Below, piece by piece: positions 23,809-33,529 of a stretch of DNA of 64,000 nucleotides (position 1 is its first letter; every line of letters begins with the position of its first letter). The notes beneath the pieces are model-generated. The model searched no databases. It had not been told where the DNA came from and saw only the letters and a program-made list of their open reading frames with translations. Origin of the DNA: Turbatrix aceti (Eukaryota > Nematoda > Chromadorea > Rhabditida > Panagrolaimidae); NCBI GenBank assembly GCA_963969345.1, contig OZ017766.1:6138001-6202000 (forward strand), written 5' to 3'. The translations under genes and the position numbers were made by a program.

Positions 23809-24784
23809 ATGTCGTCGCTGTCAAACTCGCTCAAAGCAATCAATGCTACGATTACAAAGATTCAAAGTTTGTTTAATATTTTTAGATGATCTAACATAAG
23901 ACCATGATACATAAATATTTAGAACAAATTTCGAACGTGAATGCAACAACGAACAAACTCGATAAACTACTTGATAAAATGAATGTGTTGGTTCAGCGTA
24001 GAAAGCTGCTGTCGACCTACACCGAAGAAGTTGCAGAACGTATCGAAGTTGTCAACGCCCAAATAGATCGGAGAATCGAGGATTTAGAAGGTGAGCGGAA
24101 AGAACGCATCGCTAATATTGTTTATGAATACGATGATAAGACCAACAAGTTGCCTGTGATTGCTGACGTCGAAGAATTGACAATGGAAGAAAAAGTTAAA
24201 CCAAAAATGCCCGCTAACAGAGCTCTGCCGGTTGAAATGGAAAAAAAAGTTGAGCCAAATTACAGTAACAAATATGTAATGGATTCTCTCGATAAGTGCG
24301 ATAAATGTGGCACGCCAATCACGCAGAAGATCCTCCGTGCCATGGGCAAGGCCTTCCATCTCGATTGCTTTGTCTGCCCGGAGTGCAGCAAATCTCTCGA
24401 TGGCACTCCTTTTACCGTCGATCCACAGGGCGTGCCGTACTGCGTGGACTGCTACCATGAGTGAGTTTTTTTGAAATTTAAAGTTTTTTTTGTAATTGAA
24501 AAAAAATTACAACACCCCCATTAACACCTGAGATCTTACATAAAATCCCGACTTTCAGACGCTTTTCGCCAAGGTGTGCCGCATGCCTGAAATCCATCAT
24601 ACCACCCAAAGGCGAAACCAAAGTTGCCCGTATCTTTGCCCTTGACAGATCTTATCACGTCGAGTGTTACAAATGCGAAGATTGCGGTGCCAAGCTGAGT
24701 TCGAAGATTGAAGGCCAGGGTTGTTATCCGATCGACTCGCATCTCTTCTGTAAAGGCTGCAATCTGAAATACATGAATCGCTGA
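23809..24784 (+). CDS. Chimeric coiled-coil plus two-LIM protein, derived from zyxin
   Basis: Exons are 23809-23866, 23923-24460 and 24559-24784, giving 273 aa. Residues ~1-110 are charged and heptad-like (LDKLLDKMNVLVQRRKLL, VAERIEVVNAQIDRRIEDLE), predicting a coiled coil that I cannot place in a family. A short linker (VKPKMPANRALPVEMEKKVE) follows. The last 137 residues are LIM2 and LIM3 of the neighbouring zyxin gene: the LIM2 coding DNA differs at only about ten positions in 175, and LIM3 is slightly more changed (ends KYMNR rather than KRIKANH). Zinc ligands are conserved. The intron between LIM2 and LIM3 is kept at the same position and phase (GA|A), so this was a DNA-level duplication, not a retrocopy. 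It could act as a competitor or adaptor at zyxin LIM partners; that is speculation. Confidence 0.85.
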
Positions 24785-25338
24785 CCCTTTTCATCGCGAA
24801 CACAGAGTGCTCTTACACGTTTACATTAATGCCATTCAGTACAAACAGGATATTTACAATACAATGCTTAGTACATAATATGTAAATGTGTTCATGTCAG
24901 ACTGACGACTGCTTTCAAGCTCATCGCCAAGTCTGTCCTCGGCCTGTTCAAGGCATCAACAACGACGTCCTTCAAGTGATCGAAAGTACTCTCTGATTAA
25001 TGATCTTCATCGTGATTTGTTCTTTTGCGTCTGCATTTTGATTGAACAGTATTTCGATTATTTCAGAAACACTTTTTTATGGATTCAAAATTTTTTTTAT
25101 AACGCATTAAAAAATATTAATATTTTTAATAATTTTTAATACATAATAGTTTTTTTTATTGATGAAGTGAATTTATTAAGGAAAAAAAGTTCAACACAAC
25201 TGTTAAAAATAAATGAACAAAAGAGATCTCAAGGACCGTGGCTGCGAGATACGTCAGAGTAATACAACAAAACCAAAAACGGACAAGACGACTTCGTCAA
25301 AACTTAGCCTGTGGCAGCAGAACCCCTTCCGGCACGGC
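24785..25338. other. Intergenic region between convergent genes
   Basis: The 3' ends of the chimeric LIM gene (+) and the MRG gene (-) face each other here. A GC-richer stretch at about 24900-24998 is open in two frames with protein-like composition but has no start or domain. The remainder is AT-rich. Confidence 0.5.
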
Positions 25339-27538
25339 CTAGGCCTCAATAGGCTCGTAGTCGAGTTCAGGATCGAAAAGATCCTTTATGTGCGCGTCGA
25401 GGTACTTTGCCAGAGCCTCAGCGACGACGACGAATTCGGCATGCATGATCAACGCCGCAGGATCGTGGGCCGATGCTCGAGGTACCATAATGTTCGAAAA
25501 TTCAAAGAGAAACCTGACGAGATGAGCGAATCCGTAGACAGAAGCCAGATCTACTTCCGGCACGTTGGGGGCGACGGGGGGCAGTGGAGGGGTCGCTTTC
25601 TTCGGAACCCGGCGGGGACGACCCTTGCGGGGTGCAGGAGGCGGTTGATTCGCCTGAGGGTCCCGGAGGTGAGGCAGGGTTTCCTGCACGCTGCGGCCGG
25701 TGTCGTCCTCGCTGACCGGGGTCGGCACGCGTTCGACATGGGCCCGGGAGGGGTATGGATCCACCGGAACAAGCCCCAGCTCCGCGCGAGCATCGTTGAC
25801 GTGGGTGTAGTAGGGCGTGACTTCGGGTTCGAGGAGCAGAAAATCATGGATGACGTCGCTGAACATGTGGAAGAGAACGTCGATGCCGTCCTCGATGCGC
25901 TGACGCTCTTCGGGGTCGCCCGGGTAGATTTCGGGGTTGGCGGGAAGGTCGTTGAGGAACTGAAAAAAAAAACAAAAAAAAATGCAAAAAAAAGGAAATT
26001 TGGAAATTCTTCGTGTAATTTTTCCAAAAAAAAAATTAGGGTAAAATGCAGCCGAATTTGGCAGAGCTACGGTTGCCGAAAATCGCGTTTCAGCATTTTT
26101 TGACGGTTTTTGGCATGCTACAATATGCAATTTGTAGCTAAAAAACTACGGCATTTCCAAAGCTGGGATACAAATTGATCGACGGGATTTTTTATGGAGA
26201 ATCTGAGAAAAATATAAAAATCATGGGGTTACCTTCTTGAAAAATGCCGAAAATCGCATTTAAAAAAATGCCAAAATTGCAACATTCGTTTCAGCATTTT
26301 TCAAGGTTCACCCAAACATTTTTATACATATTTTTCTCGGATTCTCCATAAAAAATCACGTCGATCAATTTGTACCCCAGCTTTGGAAATGCCGAAGTTT
26401 TTTAGCCACAAATGCCAAAATCGTCAAAAATACCAAAAACGCGATTTCCAAGAAGCGTAATTCTGCCATATCACGATAAAAACTTACCGTGGTAAATTCT
26501 ACTTTTTGACAAAATTTCGTGCAAAAAAAAAAAAAACCAACCTTCTCGCCGATATCCCGGATAGTAATCCGCGAGGGAACCCTGAAGATCTTCTTCGCAT
26601 CGCTGGCATCAATGTCGATGAGGATAAACTGCTCGAGGGCAGGTGACAATTTGAGTGGCCGCAGCTTGGGTCGAGGAAAGAGGTGTTTCGTGCGCTGACT
26701 CGCCTGCTGAACTTCCTCCAGGGCAATGTCAAAATCCTGGGGTTCATCCGTGTTCGCGCCGACGCCGCCAACGGAGCGCTTGGCTTCGAGCTTCTTGCGA
26801 CGCTGTTCGTCTCGTTTGCCCTTGAGCACCTTTTGTCGGCGCTTGGCGTCGTCTATGGCGAGCTGGAATTCGAAAAAAAACGGAATAAATAACACATTTA
26901 GTGAAAAAATACCATTTTAGGTCAAAAATAAGAAAAAATGGCAAATTTCAGCCAACAATAATTTCAAGCATAAATAATGCCGCCAAATTTTGGAAGGCGT
27001 TTTTTGGCACAAATGCTCGGTTGTTTTTGCACAAAGATACATATATAATTTGAAACTTTTGCACATTTCTTGAAACGAAAATTTTTTGATTTGAAAATTT
27101 TGCACGTGTCTTGTAACGAAAATTTTTGATTTCAAATTTTTGAACTTACAGCAGCCATGGCAACGTTTTCCGGGGTGTGTTCGATGAAACGGGTCATGGC
27201 GAGTGAATGTGGAAGGCGTTCGTCGTATCTCGAGTTCCATCCCTGAAAATGGACCCGGATTGCCTCAGGACATGCAAAAAAATACCCACATTGTAGTGGA
27301 CGGTGTAAATCGGCTGATTTCCTTCGTCGAGTGTCACATTTACGATTTTCGCCTCGTAGAAGAAGGAATCCGTGTGCCGACAGAGCACGAGGAGTCCCGG
27401 CTTGACGTCCGTGATCTTGGAATTCTTGAGGGCGTTGAGGATCTGATTATCCAGCTCGCTCGACTCTTCCATGATGGGTTCCGGATCGTCGACTACCTTC
27501 TGCGACCGGCGAGTCTTGACCTTTGATGACGATGCCAT
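25339..27538 (-). CDS. mrg-1: MRG-domain chromo-barrel protein (MRG15/MRG-1 homologue)
   Basis: Exons in order are 27290-27538, 27150-27242, 26542-26862 and 25339-25959, giving 427 aa. Residues ~40-112 form the chromo barrel (VLCRHTDSFFYEAKIV, IYTVHYN joined to GWNSRYDERLP). A basic linker follows (KRRQKVLKGKRDEQRRKKLEAKRS). The MRG domain occupies the C-terminal half (LSPALEQFILIDID, FLNDLPANPEIYPGDP, DVLFHMFSDVI, VYGFAHLVRFLFEF, ALAKYLDAHIKDLFD), interrupted by a Pro/Arg-rich insert around residues 290-345 (PPPAPRKGRPRRVPKK). MRG15 reads methylated H3K36 and scaffolds NuA4-type and Sin3-type complexes; MRG-1 protects germline chromatin identity in C. elegans. The intron between exons 3 and 4 carries a MITE-like hairpin. 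The start was set at the Met preceding ASSSKVKTRRSQK; an upstream in-frame extension exists but looks non-coding. Confidence 0.93.
26050..26475. mobile_element. MITE-like hairpin, copy 1 (in the mrg-1-like intron)
   Basis: Imperfect inverted repeat over the whole length. The left arm (GGCAGAGCTACGGTTGCC, AAATCGCGTTT) mirrors the right arm (AAACGCGATTTCC, GTAATTCTGCC). The centre has CTTGAAAAATGCCGA facing CAGCATTTTTCAAGG. It matches the copies at 27736-28167 and 56402-56846. No coding capacity. Edges are approximate. Confidence 0.85.
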
Positions 27539-27735
27539 TGGCAGTGAGTTCTTTTGTGTGCGCTCGAAGAAAGAGTGCACAACGAAAAGCGACGCGAAAA
27601 AGCGACTACATCGTTTTTTTTGTTCGCGGTGGGTCGCCTCAAGTGCGCACGCACGAGAGGAGGGGTTCACATTGTGTTTTTTTTACATTTTGCGCGTTTG
27701 TGTACATTTGTGTCAATGAATATTTTGGAAATTCT

Positions 27736-28167
27736 GCTGCCTGAGGCATGATTATGGCAGAATTACGGTTGCCTGAAATCGCGTTTTTGCCATTTTTGAC
27801 GATTTTTGCCACGTTTAGCTAAAAAACTACTGCATTTCCAAAGCCGAGGTACATTTTGATCGACATGATTTTTTATGGAGAATAATATAGAAAAATATAA
27901 AAATATAGGGTTACCACATTGAAAAATGCCGAAACAAATGTTGCATTGTGAACATTTTTGAAATGCAATTTTCGGCATTTTTCAAGGTGATAACCCTACA
28001 TTTTTATATTTTTCTAGGATTCTCCATCAAAAATCATGTCGATCAAAATGTACCCTGGCTTTGGAAATGCCGTACTTTTTTAGCTACAATGTGCCCAAAA
28101 ACGTCAAAAATTGCAAAAACGCGATTTCCGGCAACCGTAACTCTGCCAAAATCATGTCTCAGGCAGC
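27736..28167. mobile_element. MITE-like hairpin, copy 2
   Basis: Starts GCTGCCTGAGGCATGATT and ends with the inverted AATCATGTCTCAGGCAGC, about 430 bp. Internal landmarks TTAGCTAAAAAACTAC and GCATTTCCAAAGC appear in both arms. It lies between the MRG gene's upstream flank and the 3' end of the amino-acid transporter. Confidence 0.88.
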
Positions 28168-28266
28168 TGCATTTTAGAGTAGAAATTTTTGAAGTGAAAT
28201 CTATTTTTTCGCAAAATGCCAAGAAAAATTATCCAAAATGTCCCCTAACACATTTATTTATGTATT

Positions 28267-30606
28267 TTATTGTTCCCTGAACAAATCGATGAAAGTCGAT
28301 CTCAGACCGGCAATGCAACCAAAAATTCCGATAAATACAAAAGCAGCGCATCGAGTTATCCTCCAGGCAATCTTGGCCGTCTGCCAGAGGCGATCGGACG
28401 TCTTTTCCATGCGATGCAATTTGTGAAACATGCCGGGCAGAAAGGTGACGAGTTCGATGAGGGAGGGAAAAACAAAGGCCAGCATTGTGCCGGATGTGAC
28501 GCCGACGAGGGGAATGATGTTTTCGAGATTCGGAACAGCCATTGCAAAGGCGAGTACGAACAAAACGGCGAGGACACGGACTCCCGCTTCGAAGGGAGCG
28601 TGCGGGAAATGCGGATAGCGAGTCTCGATTACGTAATCCCGGAACCAAGGCCAGATGAGCTCGATTATGACGTATTTTTGAATTACGTAGCCGAAAAATA
28701 CGCCGCCTACCAGTAGCACTTTTACGATTGTAAATTGACTAAAAATATCATTTTGTGAGTCAAAATGTCAAAAAAACAGTAATTTTCTCGCAACGAAAAT
28801 ATAATCGTTTCGAGAATTTCCACGCATGATGTTAGGGTCCTGCAGCGAAAATATTTTTTGTTGCGTTTTGAATTTGTTACTCGTAATCGCTTTTTTTGCG
28901 TTGTTTTTGTTACTTTTCGTTTTTTTAAAGTTTGCGTGCTACGATTACGATTTCGTTACTGTAGTCATTCCAAAATAGTGTTACTTTTTTTTCGTTTTAG
29001 GACCCAAAACTTCAATTTTGCCTTTTTGTATGGTTTTTTTGCGTTTTTAGCCTAAAAACTTACATTCCGCTCGGAAAATTGAGCGTAATACCACCCTGAA
29101 CGGCGCTTCCGTAGGCAATGTACCCGAAGAAGCCCACAGTAGCGTACATGCACGCAACGATAGCCATGCCGACCGACAGTACTCCATACATGTGATTTGG
29201 GTGTCGAAGTTTGTTTTCGAGCGGAAGAACGAGGGATTCTGATTCGTAGGAATACAAAATGGCACCTGCACTCGTGATTATTCCATCGAAATTTGTGACA
29301 GCCGGCAGCGAGGATAACGGATAGTGCTCGTGTGAGATTAGGTAAACGAGGACGAAAGCCAGTGAAATGAGAACTATCGTATTTCCAATGGCACTGACGA
29401 CGGCGATGGCCCGGAGGTTGCGGAGCATGTTTAGGGCCAGCATGGGGCCCAGGACGAGGAGGAAGTAAACGTTGACTGATTGTCTGAAGGACGTGAGTTC
29501 TTCGACGACTTCTTTGATGTGAAGCGTAATGAAGACAAAATACACGCTGCAGATCCCGGATTGCAGGAGGATGACTGCGGTGTTGACTGCTGATCTGAAT
29601 AAAATAATTTTATTTTTACAAATTTTTTTATTCAGGTCAATTTTTTTTTTAAATATTTATTTTTTAATTAAATTTTTTTAATTAAAAAAATAAATTCTAA
29701 ACATAAAAAAATTCAGATTTTTTTTCATTAAAAAATTGGTCAAAGTTCGTCAGGTAAAAATTTACCTGGCAATGTTTTTGCACTTCTGAACTGCGGTAAA
29801 GCTGCTTTCGCACGCTTCATAGGCTAGGTCTCCGTAGCTCAACGGAATGTGGTTCTTCTTCCGACTCAAAAACTGTGAACAATGCACAATCGTGTGCATG
29901 GATTTGGTGTTGAGGAGTCCGAAGAGAAATACCATGAACAGCCCCGTCCAGAGACCGGCGTGCTTGAATGCCATCGGCAGCGAGAGGTACCCCGCGCCGA
30001 TGATTCCTTTGAGGAAGTTTATTATCGTTGATTTTGCTCTAAAATTTTTTTAAATAAAATAATTATTAACCGTAAATTTTTTTTAATTAAAAACTTTTTT
30101 GAAAATTTAAAATTTAAAATTTAAAAAAAATGTTCAATGAACTGTTTGCTAATTTTTTTTTGTGCAGATTTTAGTTTTTTTTTTCGAAAATAAAAAAATT
30201 GTGGAAAAACTGTTTGTTTTCCGAAAATAAAAATAAAAATTGCGATCAAAAAAAATGTGCGTAAACACTGATAAAAATCCAAAACAGCACTTTTAAAAAT
30301 ATTTCTGCTTGTTTACGACCGTTAAAAAATTTTTTATTTTTGTCCATTTATTTTTTTGCACGGATCGATTGGATTTACTAAAATGTTAGACACCGCTAAA
30401 AACAGGCCCCACGTGCTTGATGCATTTGGACCCCGTACACGCTAAAAACTCATACAAGTGATCAACAACTTTGTTTTTCAAAAATCACCCTTAACTCACG
30501 AAAGTCCATCGGTTCGTTCAATTGACGGCAAATTTTCGGAATCAATTGATCGAATGCTCGATGCTTTTGAAGGTGTTCGGTCAATTGGCGCAGGTATCAC
30601 TTTCAT
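28267..30606 (-). CDS. Proton-coupled amino-acid transporter (SLC36/AAAP family)
   Basis: Exons in order are 30500-30606, 29766-30038, 29064-29594 and 28267-28738, giving 460 aa with about eleven membrane helices. After a hydrophilic Ser-rich N-tail (residues 1-36) comes the family opening INFLKGIIGAGYLSLPMAFKHAG (split over helix 1), then GLWTGLFMVFLFGLLNTKSM. Later landmarks are FDGIITSAGAILYSYESE, a substrate-path helix; GVLSVGMAIVACMYATVGFFGY; and ENIIPLVGVTSGTMLAFVFPS near the C-terminus. SLC36 proteins move small neutral amino acids with protons at the plasma or lysosomal membrane; which amino acid is not readable from sequence. The first exon is short, and its ATG (30606) follows an A/T-rich flank. 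Confidence 0.92.
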
Positions 30607-31003
30607 TTTGTTGAATGAGGCAAAGTCCAGTTTTTTTTCTGTTTTTTAAACACACGTGAAAACACCACGACCGATGAATGACAAGCCAAAAACACGAGCA
30701 GCTGCGATTTGTGGTCGCGTTTCAGTTGAGTTTTATAGTATTTTCCCACAGGCATTGTTCGTCGGGTCGTGTTAACCAAACAATAAGTGATTACGTGGCG
30801 ACGTTTTAAAAAACTGACATACATAAATGTTATACATAAATATTTATGAATGCGCGTGCAGTCAGACAGTCAATCAGTGTTCAAACCAGAACTGTGTTTT
30901 AACGTAGGCGACACGACACACCAACAAACAATCAAAAAAAAACAAAAAAGACAAGTAATTAATTTATCGATAAGGAAGTAATTAACCAGGAAATTTTTTC
31001 AAT
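30607..31003. other. Short intergenic region
   Basis: Holds the promoter side of the amino-acid transporter and the 3' flank of the phosphatase. No further feature was recognised. Confidence 0.5.
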
Positions 31004-33529
31004 TCAAAGAGAAACAATTTTCGCGTTAGGGTACTTTCTCTTGAAATCTTCGAGATCGACGTATTTGTCTCGATTGACGCATTCTCCGTCCGCGTAGAAT
31101 CGAGGACCCGGACGCTTCGGCATCGGCTTCGTACCTTTGACCTCGGATCCCGGCTCAGGACGATAGATGCTAAACGAACAGGTGAGGTCCTCGGTGATGA
31201 TCAGACACGAAGCAGCGTTGTTGAATCCTCCACAGTAGTTTGGGGATGAAAAAATAGTCACGAGGCGTTTGTCTGCGAAAAACTAAAAACAAAAAAAAAG
31301 TTGTATGGATTGTTGTTTTCCACGTTGGCAATAACGATTTGTAGGCACGCACGTTTGCATAAGTCTGTTTTTTTTTATGCAACAAACAAAAAAAATAAAT
31401 GTCATGAATAAAATTTTTTGATTTTCAGGTTTAGTGACACTATGTAATGTATGAATTTTTTGTAAGAATGTTTTACAAATGGGAATTTCTTACAAAAATT
31501 ATTTTTTTGCAAAAATGTAAGAATTTCTTACAAACATTTTATAATCTCCAAAACCATCAAAAATCAATGTCATTTAACGAAAATCAAATTTAGCCGGGAA
31601 AATGAACACAATTTTTTGTTTTTCAACTCGAGGGAAATAAATTTCGCACAATTGGTAAAAAAAGTCTGTTCAATGTCTGTTCAAAAAATGTACGAGTTTG
31701 TTCGATTTTTCAAATGAAAATTATATGTATTCGTTTGCAAACAAAAAATGGTTATAAAATTTTTTTAAATTTTATAAACAAACCTCATAACCATCCTCGA
31801 CAACTTGATGCGCTCGAACGATGAGTTCAAGGCCCAGAATATTGCAGAATTCTTTGAGAGCATCTTCGCCAAAGATCCTCGCAGCACCCCTAGGCGACTC
31901 AGCGTAGCCAGTGATCGTAGGATCCGGATCAGCCCAGGTGAGATCAGCGAGGACGCCGAGATCCGGAATATCGCATGGACGCTCGATTCTGTCAAGTTGC
32001 GCAAATTCTCGGAGATCCTCCGAAATCCCGCCGTGCATGCAGAGAATCCTTTCGTTGATGAGTGCGCAGAAGGGCATTGTGTAGAATGCAAACTGAAAAT
32101 GCTCGTAGACCATGACCGAGTACCTCTTTTTGCACTCTGCGTAGAAGCCGTACGTCATGTTGACGGGACGACTTTCGTGGTTCCCCCGAAGAAGGGTTAT
32201 GTCATCCGGGTAGAGAATCTTGTACGCGAAGAGGAGCATCATGGTTTCGATCGAAAATGGACCACGATCGACATAGTCTGAAACGGGAAAGATTGGATTA
32301 ACTGTTTTTTTTTGTTCGTTCGTTCGTTCGTTTGTTCAAAAAAAGCACAAACCTCCGAGAAAGACGTATTTGGTTTCCGGAGGATGACCATTGATTTCGA
32401 GCAGTGCAAGGAGATCCTGGAAATTTTTTTGGTTGTATTTAACGGTAACGATATACACGTAAGATCAGGGATTATAAATTATAGTGGCCGGAACAGATTA
32501 AATAGTCGGAAAACGGGGACTCGTAAAAATTAAACGCGCGCATTGCACCGCACTGCACCTTGCCCGAGTTAGGGAAACGAACCTAGGTTTGTTGCATGGC
32601 TCCGGTGATCATCAATCGATCTGTTGATGAGACACAGGGCAAGGTGAAAGGGGTTTTTTTTGGGTCGTTCATTGCTCTTCCGAGTTCTTATTTATTTGCC
32701 ATTTTGAAGCACTCCAAGAACTCGAAAGACTTCATAGCAATGTTTTTGAATGGTTACACCTTTCAAAAAAATATTTATTTATGCATTTATTTACCGTCGC
32801 TCAATTGATCGATCTTGGCCGGCCAAAGCTGGCGCTGGCGCACTTCATGCAACTTACCTATCTACCCACAACAAACTTTTTTTAAGAAAGGTGCGCATTC
32901 TTTTTTTATGCGACGTCCCTTTTCTCCCCAGTTAGACGCAATCTGAATATTTTTTTCTTGTTGTTTAAAAAAAGTAGTGTCAACGTTTCTTTTTCAACCC
33001 TGGGAACACGCATCTGCAACTTTTTCAATAAGTGTTCCTTTCCTTTTTTTTGCATGACAAAGATACAAAATGTTTGTTTTTTTTTGGGTTTTCCAGATTT
33101 TAAACCTGGTCTAACTTGATTAGGGTAACCTTAGGCAAGATTTTTTTTGAATAAATTTTTTTCTTAATATGAACTTACTTCAAAGTGGCCATGGATATCA
33201 CCGTAAATCTTGACCGGTGCGGTGACTTTGATGAGCGCAGGCTGGGACCAGAAGACTTCGCGCGCTCGATAGCACAACTCGCTGACTTCGCTCTCGTGAA
33301 AGAGCTTCTGACAATACTCCATGCTCCAGTCGATGAGAAGTCGATCCACGATGCTTTGGAGCCATTTTTTTACCTGAAAAATGAATCAGGTAACAATCCG
33401 TGACCTTTGATCCCATTTATGTACCTTATTGATGTGATCCTGGGTGACGACAGGCTTGCCTGCAACTTTTGACTCACGAAGCGACGATCGAAACGAATTA
33501 TTTGTTTTTGCTTTTCCGTGATTCGCCAT
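31004..33529 (-). CDS. PP1-like Ser/Thr protein phosphatase (divergent)
   Basis: Exons in order are 33425-33529, 33179-33373, 32353-32416, 31784-32277 and 31004-31282, giving 378 aa. The PPP metallophosphatase signatures are complete: [11 protein letters not shown] (~93), GDYVDRG (~121), LLRGNHESR (~152), MHGGIS (~202), [22 protein letters not shown] and [10 protein letters not shown]. The metal-binding and catalytic residues are therefore present and it should dephosphorylate phospho-Ser/Thr. It is closer to PP1 than PP2A, but several positions that are nearly invariant in true PP1 differ: HF after GDIHG instead of QY, and GGF instead of GEF after NYC. The N-terminal ~45 residues are Lys/Ser-rich and the C-tail is longer than PP1 ([21 protein letters not shown]). 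Nematodes have many divergent PP1-like genes, often male-germline expressed; expression here is unknown. Confidence 0.92.

Noticed and set aside
32311..32335. GTTCGTTCGTTCG runs as regulatory array (also near 16730 and 20770)
   Set aside because: Simple tetranucleotide repeat seen at many places in the window; no consistent relation to genes.
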